Assembly: GCF_002776525.5 (NCBI RefSeq)
Contig: NC_045441.1
Location: forward strand, 110,729,161 to 110,793,160
DNA from: Piliocolobus tephrosceles
Lineage: Eukaryota > Chordata > Mammalia > Primates > Cercopithecidae
Direction of reading: 5' to 3'
Length of the DNA: 64,000 bases
Within the stretch, counting starts at the first letter, position 1. Every line of letters starts with the position of its first letter. Position numbers and translations under genes: made by a program. This document shows positions 12,075-24,165 of this stretch, in pieces. A model generated the notes under the pieces. It saw nothing but the letters and a program-made list of their open reading frames with translations, was not told where the DNA came from and did not search any database.

Positions 12075-13199
12075 TTTTAAACAAAACTCCTAACACCTCG
12101 TTAATCATTAATTAGTCTTTGGGTTTTGATTCAACTCCCAACATTTGCAAATCACACAATTATCTTTGTTCTTTCATTTGTGGAAGACACTTTCATTTGT
12201 TACCCTGAGAATATGAGACATTCACAATCTAATTCCTGACTACATTTGATTTCAAACAGATCGGAATAACTTCCAGAATATAAAATATTAACTATTTGGG
12301 AGTCATCTTGTAGGTATCTTGTGGGTATGCTCTAATTAAGACATGCTTCCTTTTCCGAGGAAAACTGCTGACATTGCAAGAGTTATTCCAAAGCCACAAT
12401 TCTTAAGAAAATACATGTTTAACCTAAATCATAAAGATATTTTGTAAAAAAGGGAAATCGCTCCTGCTGATGTTTTGTGTATAAATATCTCTCTAACTTC
12501 AAGTTCTCTCAAGTTAGGGCACCACAGTAAATAAAGTGGGAACAGTATCACATTGGGAAATATCTGAAATGATACCTATGGCACTATAAGGAAACTGAGG
12601 CCCAGAAGAACTGAAGTGACCTGTGCAATGACACGAATATATTAGCAGAGCCAAGATTAGAACCAAGTTTGGTGCCTTCCTGCATCAGTCCTTTCTTGGT
12701 GCTGCAGGAGCCTTTTACTTATTAATTTCACCCTGGAGAAAGGTAGACCATCCCGGCGTGGCAGAAGCGTGGACATTCGTTTTCTAAGGGATGGTCACAC
12801 ACTTTTGTCTATTTGCATTTAGTTTCTTTAAAAAGTAAAAACACCTCCATTTTAGACCACTTTGAGAGACAAAAGCAGAACATACGAACGTGCATTTCAT
12901 TGTTGAGTTCTTAAGACGCTTACACTGTGTGGTTATAACGTGTACAACTTTGCCCCGGCCAACTGGACTTATTTTTAGTGTTATTTTCGGCTCCTGCTGC
13001 AGAAAACTAGGGATTCAACTACCCGCACCTGCATTTCACACAACAGCGCTCGTCTACTCTCCTCCTTCACTCCTAATAAAAAACGCCTTATCCCGTTTCT
13101 TCCTGCCTGCTCTACCTCAACATTTTCACTTATTATCTTCCACCACACTGGCTTTTACTCGGATTGGAAACCCACTCTCCCCCAACTATCTGTCTCGTA
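12075..13199. other. Upstream flank of LSM8
   Basis: Mostly unique-looking sequence with a MIR at 12585. CpG content rises only towards 13200. Confidence 0.5.
12585..12675 (-). repeat. MIR fragment, reverse
   Basis: AAGGAAACTGAGGCCCAGAAG followed by AGCAGAGCCAAGATTAGAACC is the reverse MIR core. Confidence 0.65.
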
Positions 13200-13259
13200 C
13201 CCCACCTTCAGGAAGCCTCCTCCTTTTTTCCGCCTCTCGTTCGCTTTTGTCTTACGCGG

Positions 13260-13266
13260 CTTCCGG
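13260..13266 (+). promoter_or_regulatory. ETS-family core site in LSM8 promoter
   Basis: CTTCCGG is the reverse complement of the CCGGAAG core bound by GABP/ELK-type ETS factors, which often pair with NRF1 in such promoters. The motif is short, so chance is possible. Confidence 0.45.
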
Positions 13267-13297
13267 AACACGGCCCAGAATTACAGCGAAAACATAC

Positions 13298-13309
13298 TGC
13301 GCACGCGCA
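13298..13309 (+). promoter_or_regulatory. NRF1-type palindrome in LSM8 promoter
   Basis: TGCGCACGCGCA matches the consensus YGCGCAYGCGCR at every position. NRF1 sites are typical of TATA-less housekeeping promoters. Actual binding is inferred. Confidence 0.65.
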
Positions 13310-13507
13310 CTCTCTCGTCAGCGCTGTGCTGCTTCTGTTTGGTTGGCTAGTTCGTCCCAATTTCCGAGTCAAAGGGTTGCGGAGCAGCAACTCTCACGAT
13401 ATTTGCTGCGGCCCGCAGACGCTAGACGCTGCCGGGTTCTGGCGCGCCTTTCAGTTCTGCTTGTGGCCGGCACCGCTGTGTTACCCGGAGCTGCCGGTCT
13501 GAGCAGC

Positions 13508-13538
13508 ATGACGTCCGCTTTGGAGAACTACATCAACC
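13508..13538 (+). CDS. LSM8: LSM8 coding exon 1
   Basis: Encodes residues 1-10 (M-T-S-A-L-E-N-Y-I-N) plus the first base of the Arg11 codon. The exon ends at a GTATCC donor at 13539. It lies inside the CpG-rich promoter region. Confidence 0.95.
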
Positions 13539-16500
13539 GTATCCTCAAGCTGGCCGCCGCGGGCGTGAGCCGGGGCCGCGGAGAGGCCGCCGCTCGGGGA
13601 TCGGTGGGAGGTTGGGAGGCCCGGCCGCGGCGGGATCCTGGGAGCGGGCGAGGAGATGAGGACCCCGGAATGACCCAGAGTTCGCCGGCGGCGCCTAGAG
13701 CCTGCCAGCTGCTGCGGGCCCAGGGGTCCTTTCCATTTTGTCTGCAAAAGCCAAATAAAAACCCAGTGTGATTATTCCGAACTTTTCTCTCTTAAAAAAA
13801 AAAGTACGCTCTTGATTCTTCCTTACTATTTCCCTAGAGCATAAGTGTTCAAGTTTGTAAATAAGATGAACAATCGTCCTGGCTGCGACAACAGTTTTGC
13901 AAATCTGTGTACTTGTTTTATTCACATAATTTGCTCATTAGTTCGAGGATAGCAGAAAGTTTAACGATGGTTCACAGACTGTTTCTGTCCCTTTACCACT
14001 TGAAGTCCCTACTTGGTGGAATGAAAAAAATGCTTGCTGTTGTAGTGGATTATAGTGAGGAGCAAGTTAACAACCCCATGGGAAGTCTTAAAATAGACTT
14101 TACAAGTGTTACCATTTTAAAGTCTCAGAACTTTAAGTTCAGGTACAAACTGGGTGACAAAAATTAAATACCGAATGCTTTTAATGTTACAGGTATTGTT
14201 AGTATCTTGTGACACTGATTATATAGTTTATTTACTTTTGAATTACGGAAGCCTGCCCCAGAAGACAGTTTTTTAACATGCTTGAAAATCGTCCAACATC
14301 GATTAATTTAGTACTCATCCAGTTTTCATTTTAGATATAAACAGGCCCAAGAAACGAAATATCCTGCCCGAAATAATAGATTGGCAGCATTCCTAGTAGA
14401 AAAGTGTCAAAAATCCAGGATATTTTGAGATAGGATACACCGATCCCATACAGAAAGAGGTTTTCTTTTTCTACTTTTTCCTTTTCTTAGTCATGTAATT
14501 ATCACAAAACTAAAACAAGCTTTTTAAAATTTTTTTTTCTTTCTTTTTTTGAGTCGAGGGTCTCACTCTATTGCCCAGCCTGGAGTGCAGTGGCTTGATC
14601 ATGGCTCAATGCAACCTTGAACTCCTGAGCTCAAGGTATCCTCCCGCTTCTGCCTCTGTCTCCTGAGCAGCTGGGACTATAGGTCACCAGGCCAGGGTAG
14701 TAGAGATGGGGGGTTCTCACTGTGTTTCCCAAGCTAGTCTCACCTCAAGTGATCCTCCTGCCTTGGCGTCCCAAAATCTTTCAACATTTTTATGTAGTGA
14801 ACTTAGTGGCTGTGTTGAACACTTTTACCTAATTGTTTTATTTGTTCTAATAATTTAAATCATTACCTTGCCAGAGTCTGTTTTCAATTTACATTCCCTA
14901 AGAAGCACTTTCCTTTATTCAGTTATCAGGAACTGTTGCTGTTATTACATCAGATGGGAGAATGATTGTGGTAAGTCTTCGGAATTTTCATTCTCTGCTT
15001 TCCTGTAGGTTTATTGGTTGCAAGTTTTATGTGAAACCTCTGATCTCTAATGCCTAGACAGCACATTACACCTGTAGTGCAGTATTATTATAATTTAGCT
15101 CTTTATCACTTTGCTGTCAATCCACGTTTTCCTCACTAATAAACGTGGCGTGTTACCTACAAGGCTTCTAGGAGCTAGAATTATAGATTCTGCCCTCAGA
15201 GAGCTCCTAGTCTGCAGACCTTCATTAAACTTACTTTTCTTCTTCCATTTTTATTTCCTTCCTCATTCTGCACCACGTGAATCAGAATTTTTTGAAATTT
15301 TGCATATGCTTAGTAACTTCTTAATGATTTAGATACTATTAATATCTACATATCAACATTTAAGGCTTGTATACAATCTTAACATTCTTTGTTTTTAGGT
15401 TGTGTAACATGTCTTCTGTAGGACACATTATGATGATTGACTTTCTCTGTATACACACATTTATGTAAAATTGGCTTGTTCCTTGAAGTTGTTTCTCCCT
15501 TGCTAATTTATGTCATATAACAAAGATAAAACGTTCCTGTGGTGATACTTGTATTTGGAATTTGAACTGAGGAATTCATCTCAAGATTTTTGGATACTTG
15601 ATTATTTCTTCACTTATGTTTCATACTCCGAATGCTTTCAAAAGAATTTTAAGGCTACTAAACTTTATTTTCTAACCTTACCTAGTTTCTTTAAATACTT
15701 TGATCCCTTATTTTTCCATTCTGCAGTTTTGCTTTCGTTTGTTTTCTTTTTAAGCCTTGTGATTTTTTTTTCCCACTGGGTTCTTAGTGACTATTGTTAG
15801 TCAAAGTTCTAGCTTTGCCATTTACTAAATTTATATCGTGTGCCAGGTGCATATGTGTTACATTAATTAATGTACATACAACCTTGTGAAGAATAAGTAC
15901 CCCTGTATTCTAGATTAGGAAACAAGTTCAGAGAAGGTGACTCACTTTCTCAGAGTCACAAGGGTAGCAGGTGACAGAACCAAACTGGGATTTAAATTTG
16001 GTTTGACATCAAAGCCAAGGCCAGTTGCCTGGCTTCTTTCTTAAGGAAGCAATCATGGTGTCTTAGGCACCTCACATTGTATTTTTTCAAATGTGGCTAG
16101 TTTAACCTATTTTAATCTCAACACTTGAAGAAGCCTATTGCTATTAATAGATGTTTGCATTTTTTTTTTATTTGGTGAAAACCTTAAGTTTAAATTTTCT
16201 TATTTTTGTTAACAAGATAGATAATAAACTGGGAAATTATTTTTAATTTTAAAGAAGAAGGAAAGCGATATAAAAAGAGCATCTTAAGTTCTAAAGTCAA
16301 TAGTTCTGTATTTCTTTGACACATAATTTATTTGATGGGATAGTTAATGGGTAAAATGAAGCCAATAAGTTATGAGTGGGTGTTTATGGTAACAACCATT
16401 TGCTAACTAGTTCAATAAATACTCTATATATTGTTTCTCTTCCAAGTTATAGATTTCTTTTTATTTAATTCTCATTTTATATATTTTGACTTTCAGAGGA

Positions 16501-19500
16501 TAAAACAGTTTAAGAGCTTGAGAGATTTAACCATCAAAACCAATGTTAGTTGATATTTCTTCAGAAACTTGAATACCATCTGAGTTACTCTGTTATGCTA
16601 GACCCATGTCTTCTTTTATTCAATTCTGAGCTTTCATAAAACTCTCCCTGATTATTTCCTTCAAGTTCTGGTTCTAATTAGTATAGTCACATTTGTATCT
16701 ACCTTACTGGGAGAGTTCAAAAATACATCCATTTGATACACATTAAACAATATAGTGAGACAGACAGAACACCGGTAACTAGTAAGTACTCATTAGGTGT
16801 TATATATAACTACTAAATTTTTAAAATATTTATGGGACTGATTTGAATCTCTGAAAAATGGCAAATTATATTTACTTGTGTATAATAGTATAGAATGTTA
16901 CGGTTTAGTGATCTGGCTCAGGAGCTAGCCTTTTGTGGTTCATCTCCTGGCTGTGCCACTTACTACCCATATGCCCATAAGACACACCACTCTGTACCTG
17001 AGTTTCTTCTTTGAAATGGGGCTAATTATAGTATTAAAGGGTAGAGATGAATTGAGACAATGTGTACGATGTGTTTAGCACACTGCTTAGTGCTGGTATG
17101 TAGCATATAGTGATACTATTACATTGCTGTAGTTGGTATGTATGGTTCTTCCTTATTTATGTATATTTGCCCATCAGTTTCCCTTAAATCTCCTTTGTTT
17201 TAGTTTATACCTTTAGCTGCTGGTCTTCGTAAGCTTTTATGCTAGTTACTTTTTGGAGATACTCAAATTAGTACATAGTTGTCCTTTCTAACTGCCGTCA
17301 ACTCTGCATATGAGTGAGGTGTGTGGTGCAGGGCCCCCCACCCCAGCCAAACAACCAAGAGGTAAATAGTGTACCCTCGAATACTGTTGGTTATAAAAAA
17401 GGTATTTTATTTGACATTGTATTGTTATTTGTATTGGAATACCTGGCAACTAAAATGATTGTGAGGTTGAATTTACACTTTCAGGTAAACCAGAATATTC
17501 CTCTTTTTCTCCTGAATATTTTCTTTACAGGGAACACTGAAAGGTTTTGACCAGACCATTAATTTGATTTTGGATGAAAGCCATGAGCGAGTATTCAGCT
17601 CTTCACAGGGGGTAGAGCAAGTGGTACTAGGATTATACATTGTAAGAGGTGACAACGTGTAAGTAAAATATATCTGTTAAAATTATAAATGATACTGCCT
17701 TACTTTATGGAGAAGAGGTTTTCCCGAAAATACCCTACTGTATTGTCCATACATAATTAATAGAATCTTGCATTCATTTCTTTCGTAAATACAGCTTTTC
17801 TTATATTTGCATAAAGTAAGGCATATCTATACATTTTATGGTTTCAACCAAAGCTTTCTCTTTACAAATTAAACTTTTACCTGAGATTTGCCCATTTTTC
17901 TACTAGTTAAGTAGCCTGGGTAGAGTCCAGAAAGGGCCCTGCCTTATATTAAATACTTCATTAGAGAGGCTTCTTAAAATGTTCTTAGAAATAGCCAGAA
18001 TTTTAGAGGAACATATTTCTAGAGTCCAAGGCCAAAGTTTGAAAAATGGTTTTGAAATCTCTCATTTGAACAATACTAATTCATGCTCAATAACATAGAT
18101 GTATTTGTAAATAAGTACTTACTTGTTATTCATTTTCTTTTAATTTTTTAGCATCATTGACACACTTAAGATGTCCCTGTGGCCTCAGTTTACTTGGGAC
18201 AGACAGATATAAAAGTTTAAGAGTAATTGGCCAGGCATGGTGCCTGTAATCTCAGCACTTTGGGAGTCTGAGGCAAGTGGATCAGGTCAGGAGTTCAAGA
18301 CCAGCCTCGCCAACATGGCAAAACCCTGTCTCTACTAAAAATATAAAAATTAGCCAGGCTTGGTGGCGTGCACCTGTAGTTCCAGCTTCTCGGGAGGCTG
18401 AGGTGGGAGAATCACTTGAACCCAGGAGGTGGAGGTTGCAGTGAGCCGAGATCATGCCACCGCACTCCAGCCTGGGTGACAGATTGAGATACCTTCTCAA
18501 AAAAAAAAAAAAAATGCCGGCACAGTGGTTCACGCATGTAATCCCAGCACTTTGGGAGGCGGAGGTGGGTGGATCTCTTGAGGTCAGGAGTTCAAGACCA
18601 TCTTGGCCAACATGGTGAAACCACGTCTTTACTAAAATGTAAAAACTAGGCAGGCATGGTGGCGCAAACCTGTAATCCCAGCTACTTGGGAGGCTGAGTC
18701 AAGAGAATTTGCCTGGGAGGTGGAGGTTGCAGTGAGCTAAGATCACAGCCCCGCACTCCAGCCTGGGCAGCAAGAGCAAAACGCCATCTCAAAAAAAAAA
18801 AAAAAAAAGAAAGAAAAGTGGCTGATGTGGTTCCAGTGCCATGGCTCACGCCTATAATCCCAGCACTTTGAGAGGCCAAGGTGGGTGGATCACCTGAGCC
18901 CAGGAGTTCAAGACCACCCTGGCCAGCATAGTGAAACCCCATCTCTCCTAAAAATACAAAAATTAGCCTGATGTGGTGGTGGATGCCTGTAATCCCAGCT
19001 ACTTGGGAGGCTGAGGCAGGAGAATTTCTTGAACCTGGTGGTAGATGGAGGTTGGAGTGAGCTGAGGTTGCACCTTTGCACTCCAGCCTGGGCAAAAAGA
19101 GTGAAACTCCATCTTGAAAAAAAAAAGAAAAGTGGCTGATGTGACAGAGGAACTGAATTTTAAATTTTATTTAATTGTAATTAATTTTAATAGTTACGTG
19201 TGGCCAGTGTTAGAATAGTTATAGAGGCTAGAAGAATGCCAAATCAATTTTCTAGTGAGTACTACAGTGAATCAAAATATAGTTGGAAAGAAGCAAAAGA
19301 TGCATTAGCAATTTTAAGCTAAGATACATTAAGCTAGATACATTAACACATTCTAGGGGACTAACTATCCCCTCGAATAACTTAAAAAGTGAAGGAATAA
19401 TTTACTCATTTAAGTTGTTTATGTTAGCATCACCTTTAGATGAATAAATAATTTGATCTGTAATCAAAAATCAAGAGTTTATAAAATATTTTATAGAGAT

Positions 19501-21214
19501 GACTTTTAGGTGGAGTTACAAGGTGAGCTGTAAGTAATGAGAGAGGCAGAGCAGATAGGGCCCAGGTCTCTGGATCAGAACAACACTGTTTATATAGGAG
19601 CTGTGCATAATAATTGATTTTAAGGTTTCTCCTACTTAAAACAATTTTTTTTCTTGAACTTCAGTGAAAAAAATGGTGTGCTAGAGCCAGCTTGTACTGG
19701 CTCATGAAAGCAGATTGTTATATTTTAAGGAATTTTACAAGGTAGTTAATTGATGTCTTGTTAGTAGCTTGAAATTGGCCGTGGTGGGAGTGTTTGCACA
19801 AGGGATATTAATAAATGCTGCAAATCAGGCTCCCGCTTTTTTTCCAGAGAGCTGTTTTTTAAACATTTATCAGCATTTCACTGCTTACCATGGGGATTTT
19901 AAATGACACTAAATATTTAAGAGTGGAATTGGGGCCTTTAGTTTATTTTGAGAAAACTTAATTTATTCTGCCAGAGTTTGATATTTTTCATTTATTAGAG
20001 GACTCAAGACTTTATATACTTTAAAGCAAAATTGGGCAAATCCCTTATTACTAGTATTCATCTTGAGAATTTGGCCGGGCACAGTGGCTCACACCTATAG
20101 TCCCAGCACTTTGGGAGGCCAAGGCTGGCGAATTACTAGAGGTCAGGAGTTGGAGACCTGCCTAGTCAACATGGTGGAACCCTGTCTCTACTAAAAATAC
20201 AAAACTTAGCTGGGTGTGCATGAGAAACGGTTGAACCTGGAAAGTGGAGGTTTTGGAGTGAGTCAAGATCGTGCCACTGCACTCCAGCCTGTGCGACCAG
20301 CAAAACTCTATCTCAAAAAAAGAAAACAAATAAATAAAATTTACTCTCAATAAAACCAAACAAATGTAAACCCAACAAATACTTTTTAAAAATAGTATTT
20401 CATAGTCATCTTGTGGTCTGAGTGATAACATTGAATATTTCCAGTTAGAGGGCTATGGGTTGGTTATCTAGCATGGTATTAATGAATTTAAAGTTACAGA
20501 TACTATGTTAGTGTTGAACAAGAAAACTTTTTTAGCTTTAACCTGAGCCAATCACATCAAAAATGATTTGTTAGATACCAAAGTACTTGGTCCTACTATT
20601 ATTTTTGTATATGAAGAACTGGCTTTGGATTTAACTGAAAACTTAGGAAAACAATCTAATAGCTATTATCTATATCATTGATTTAATTCATCAGAGTTAC
20701 TCAAATAATTGATACTTGCTAATTATTTTAGGAGTGATTTTGTGAAATTTATTTTTAATACAGTCCTAGAATTGAATTGAAATAATACGATTTGCAAGTT
20801 TGAGAGTTTTTACCATATCTGTCCCTGTGTGGCTGTTTCCTTTAAAGATTCATGATATAATCACTATGTACAATGTGTCCTTTAATACTGGTTCCTGTAA
20901 TGTGCCTTCAAATTATTTCTTGAGTTTTGTGATTTAAATATGCAGTTCACTGACTCATGCCAATGTTGTTTGCTTTTTACCTCAATTAGTTCTTTTTACT
21001 ATGCTTTCTTAGTTTTATGTTTTGGAATAATGGTACTCAGTGCTTTGATTTGATTAATAAGATTTTTGAAACACATGTAAATTTATTTCAGAAATGTGAT
21101 TGTTTTAACTCTGACTTTTTTAGTGCAGTCATTGGAGAAATTGATGAAGAAACAGATTCTGCGCTTGATTTGGGGAATATTCGAGCAGAGCCTTTAAATT
21201 CTGTAGCACACTGA
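13508..21214 (+). CDS. LSM8: LSM8, U6 snRNA-associated Sm-like protein (four coding exons)
   Basis: The coding exons are 13508-13538, 14930-14970, 17531-17658 and 21124-21214. Joined, they give exactly 96 codons plus TGA, the known length of LSM8. Every intron is GT-AG. The protein is a single Sm fold. The Sm1 part lies around residues 12-45, with the D-G-R turn at 19-21 and the G-x-L-x-G-x-D-x-x-x-N pattern at 25-35. The Sm2 part carries I-V-R-G-D-N at 61-66, the RNA-contacting loop. LSM8 replaces LSM1 in the nuclear Lsm2-8 heptamer, which binds the 3' oligo(U) of U6 snRNA and supports U4/U6.U5 tri-snRNP assembly. No lesion is seen, and the translation matches the human protein as I remember it. 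The start is the first ATG at the CpG-rich promoter. The same frame happens to be open far upstream, but family length supports 13508. Confidence 0.97.
14530..14780 (-). mobile_element. AluJ in LSM8 intron 1, reverse
   Basis: Diverged and internally shortened Alu, opposite in orientation to LSM8. It lies 150 bases before exon 2. Confidence 0.87.
14930..14970 (+). CDS. LSM8: LSM8 coding exon 2
   Basis: A 41-base exon between a TTATCAG acceptor and a GTAAGT donor. It completes Arg11 and encodes residues 12-24, including the D-G-R turn of the Sm1 region. It ends on a codon boundary. Confidence 0.95.
15835..16030 (-). repeat. MIR fragment in LSM8 intron 2, reverse
   Basis: GTGTGCCAGGTGCATATG, TTAGGAAACAAGTTCAGAGAAGG and CTCAGAGTCACAAGGGTAGC follow the reversed MIR consensus. 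Confidence 0.7.
16890..17120 (+). repeat. MIR in LSM8 intron 2
   Basis: CTGGCTGTGCCACTTACTA, CCTGAGTTTCTTCTTTGAAAT and TTGAGACAATGTGTACGATG match a forward, fairly complete MIR. Confidence 0.75.
17531..17658 (+). CDS. LSM8: LSM8 coding exon 3
   Basis: A 128-base exon between a pyrimidine-rich TTTACAG acceptor and a GTAAGT donor. It encodes residues 25-66, most of the Sm fold including the R-G-D-N loop, and ends two bases into Val67. Confidence 0.96.
18229..18515 (+). mobile_element. Alu 1 of 3 in LSM8 intron 3
   Basis: Forward AluS-like copy with a short A-tail, directly adjoining a second Alu. Confidence 0.92.
18516..18811 (+). mobile_element. Alu 2 of 3 in LSM8 intron 3
   Basis: Forward AluS-like copy beginning GCCGGCACAGTGG immediately after the A-tail of the first. 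Confidence 0.92.
18830..19125 (+). mobile_element. Alu 3 of 3 in LSM8 intron 3
   Basis: Forward Alu flanked by a perfect 18-bp duplication, AGAAAAGTGGCTGATGTG (18812-18829 and 19126-19143). It therefore inserted separately, into the tail junction of Alu 2. Confidence 0.94.
19144..21123. other. Distal LSM8 intron 3
   Basis: AT-rich with one Alu (20073). A pyrimidine-rich tract precedes exon 4. No other element recognised. Confidence 0.55.
20073..20338 (+). mobile_element. Alu in LSM8 intron 3 with internal deletion
   Basis: Forward Alu; part of the region between the two monomers is missing. The tail is AAAGAAAACAAATAAATAAAAT. Confidence 0.88.
21124..21214 (+). CDS. LSM8: LSM8 coding exon 4 and stop
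   Basis: Follows a CTTTTTTAG acceptor. It encodes residues 67-96, ending L-N-S-V-A-H and TGA. The acidic E-I-D-E-E-T-D stretch and C-terminal tail follow the last beta strands of the Sm fold. Confidence 0.96.
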
Positions 21215-21365
21215 GGAAAAACTACATATTTGGACATCTGTAAATCTTTGTACAGAAACTGATTATTCTGAGGATGATATATGGAATTTTTATGAATGTG
21301 TAACTGGATTTTGACTCCTTGTTGATTCATTGTAGTATGTAAATTAAAATCTTTCTACATTTTAT
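21215..21365 (+). other. LSM8: LSM8 proximal 3' UTR
   Basis: About 150 bases after the stop codon lead to an ATTAAA hexamer and an A/T-rich stretch. This would give a short 3' UTR. Longer 3' UTR forms using later signals cannot be excluded. Confidence 0.7.
21343..21348 (+). promoter_or_regulatory. LSM8: ATTAAA polyadenylation signal of LSM8
   Basis: The common variant hexamer ATTAAA lies 129 bases after the LSM8 stop. A T-rich run at about 21378-21394 follows and could act as the downstream element. Confidence 0.65.
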
Positions 21366-22301
21366 TGAAAAAACCCTTTTTTTTTTTTTTTTTGCCTAAA
21401 TATAAGTTTGGTAGCTTGGTTTCTTTTTTTTTTTATTAGTGTGAAAATATACTGGTCATTTTGAAAAATTTTAGCCAAAAGTAGTACTTTTTGATACTTT
21501 AGTATTTATGGAAACTAGTGGAAAAGAAATTTGGGTGCTATATAAATCAGGCATTCAAATAACAGTAGTAGTACAGGATATGTGTGTTTTCTTTCCCTGA
21601 TATTTAGGAAAATCACAGGAGGGTAAATCTTTCCTGGAGTTATCTGAATCATCGGCATTTATCCAATTCCACTGGTGGTGTTTTGCTAGTGCTTCTAAAA
21701 GTTGCTCCCTAGCACTTTGACCTGTGGGTAGGTAAAAATGTGTTCGCTTGTGAAAAGCAAAAATGCTGACAAGGTTTTAATAGATTGGCCCAAAATTCCA
21801 ACTTGAACATTAAGAATGACTAGCAATGGTAGAATTGACAGAGATGATTGGTAAAGTCTCTTGATGCCCAATTGATTAGGTGTGAAAGTAATATGAACAC
21901 ATTAATGTTGAATTTCACAGACAGTATATTATCTGAAAACAATTGATTCCGTGTAGTCTTCAATTTTTAATTTTTAAGAATTGGAGAATTTCTAATATTA
22001 ATGTTTTTATAAATGTGAGTAAATGTAGTGCTAGCTATTATTGTCAACAATTTTACATGATTCATTATCCATAAACCTGATTTCAGAAGACGTCAACTTA
22101 GTTTTTTAAATAATTGATAGAAACAGTGCTGTAAGTAGTGTTCAGATATCCAGGCTAGTCCACAAAATTTCTGATCAACTTATGTATAGGCCAAAGTGTG
22201 TATCTTTGTGATGAGAAGAAAATAGAAAAATATTTACATCCTTGTACTTGAAACAAAGTTAAATAGTTTCTTTGTTTTGTTTTTATGAAAGTGCTTAAAA
22301 A

Positions 22302-22527
22302 TAGTGGTTGGCAAACTTTTTCTATGAAGATCCAGATGGTAAGTCTTTTAGACTTTGAAGGCCATATGGTCTCTGTTACAGCTACTCACCTTGGTTATTG
22401 TGGCATACAAATGACGATAGATAATACATAAATGAATAGTGGCTGTCTTCCAGTAAAACTTCATTTATAAAAATGGAGGTGGGGGCTGGATTGAGCTTGA
22501 AGGCATAGTTGCTGACCCTTGGTTTAA
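22302..22527 (+). mobile_element. hAT-Charlie-type MITE
   Basis: Recognised from GGTTGGCAAACTTTTTCT, GGCCATATGGTCTCTGTTAC, AAAACTTCATTTATAAAAA and the inverted end TTGCTGACCCTTGG. The ends form imperfect inverted repeats. Confidence 0.7.
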
Positions 22528-24001
22528 ACAATACAAGTTCAATAAAAAATGAACAATTTGTATAAATTCTGGAATAAATCCTTATAGAGAGTTTAGAGGT
22601 GGGTTTCATTATGTTTTAAAACAGTTTAAACTCCATACTTATTAAACATAATAGCTTTTTGGGGGAGGAAATATCTTCACTCAGATCAGCCTTGTAAGGG
22701 GAAAAGCACTATTCCCTAGAATTATTTGGTTAATGTTAAGTGCTGTCTCTGGGAGGATTAGAGAAGTTAGCTAATATTGGCTATTCATAAATGTTTGGCT
22801 TTTGTAGTATAATGTTTTATAATCAATTTATTAATAAAATGGAAAGTGGGAAGGCAAACTGGCAAATTTAGGGACTGAATGAAATAGTATATGGCATTTT
22901 TAATTGGTAAAGTAATTCCAAAAATTAAATAAGAATATGCATCATTCAATTGCTAAGAAAAATGCATTCTAACGGTACAAATGAAGTCCAGAGTCAGATC
23001 TTTTCTCAAAATACTTGGCATATCAACACAAATTACACATAAACAAGTAAATAAAAACCAGTCCTGTCCCTCATGTTAATGAGTTTCTAATGTGATGTAC
23101 TCTTGGCTCTCTGAAACACGTTATAAAGCTGTATTTTCCTGATTGATGTTGGAAAAAGCATTCCCAAAATGTGAATTATTGTTTTTATGAATAGTTATGG
23201 AGAATGTGAATGATAATATGCCAGATGATCTATGTAATTCTTTATTCCTGGATACATGTACATGGTGAACTTTTTATGCTCATGACTGATTAAAATTGGA
23301 TTTATTTTTGCATGAGAATTGTAAGGGAGCCACAACCATGAGTAGTAACATAATTAATATACAGTGTCAAGATAATGAGACATTTATTCTATAACCAGTT
23401 TTTATTTATAAAGAGGCTCAAATCAATTTCAACCTGTAATTACCTTTGTGCTTTGTGACTCGGGCACAATCTAAACCCAGCTTGATGAATCAAAGAGATG
23501 TTTCTTGGCAAGATATTTTCATTAAAGTTATTTGGAAAGGGCAACTAACTGCAAAAAGAACTTTTTTTTTTTTTTGACTGACAAGATACTATCTAAAATA
23601 ATAGTTTAAAATAACATTGCTTTTAGGTCAAAGCACTTTGATAACTTGGCCTCACATGCTGACAGTTTTGGCTTAAATATTACAAATCTTGATCCCAGAA
23701 GAACAAGAGAGAAAGTTTTACTAATATTTGCTTAAACATCCTGTTTAACATCCTTCCTAATTTTTAAGCTAATAATGTGAGATATAAGTATGATAAAAAC
23801 AACTTTTGAATGTTATTTAATGCAAATACAGAATAACGATGTCAACATTTTCCTCAGCCATGTAACCTAAGATTCATCATGTGAATGAGAAAGTAAAGTC
23901 CCTTTATAATGGCATGTGAACAGACAGTTTAGTAGCCAGGGTTGTAAAGCAACTCTTAACTGACAATATAGTATATTCTGGGCCTTCATCTTCAAAATTA
24001 G

Positions 24002-24165
24002 TAGGTAGCATTTATTGAGTGCATATCATGTGCCAAGCCTGATGCTGAGTGCTTACAGTGATCATTTTATATATGGGAAAATTGAGGCTCAGCAGGGTCA
24101 AGTGCCTTATAAGAGGTAGCACTAGTAAGTAACAGTGCTCAAATTCAACTAGGTCTTTCAGCTCT
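24002..24165 (-). repeat. MIR fragment, reverse
   Basis: GCATTTATTGAGTGCATATC, TGTGCCAAGCCTGATGCTGA and AAATTGAGGCTCAGCAGGG are the reverse MIR consensus. Confidence 0.7.

Larger units (their letters stand above)
13200..13690 (+). promoter_or_regulatory. LSM8: CpG-rich promoter of LSM8
   Basis: GC and CpG content rise sharply against the AT-rich surroundings, and the peak covers LSM8 exon 1 and the start of intron 1. There is no clear TATA box, which fits a housekeeping CpG-island promoter. An ETS-type CTTCCGG core (13260-13266) and a perfect NRF1-type site (13298-13309) lie 200-250 bases before the start codon. Confidence 0.85.
13691..17530. other. LSM8 introns 1 and 2 outside listed repeats
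   Basis: Apart from exon 2, the AluJ and two MIRs, nothing else is recognised. Open frames such as 14 kb and 15.5 kb are AT-rich chance frames. Confidence 0.55.

Noticed and set aside
18682..19095. 137-codon minus-strand open frame
   Set aside because: Lies entirely in Alu sequence read backwards, with typical Alu peptide phrases; not a gene.
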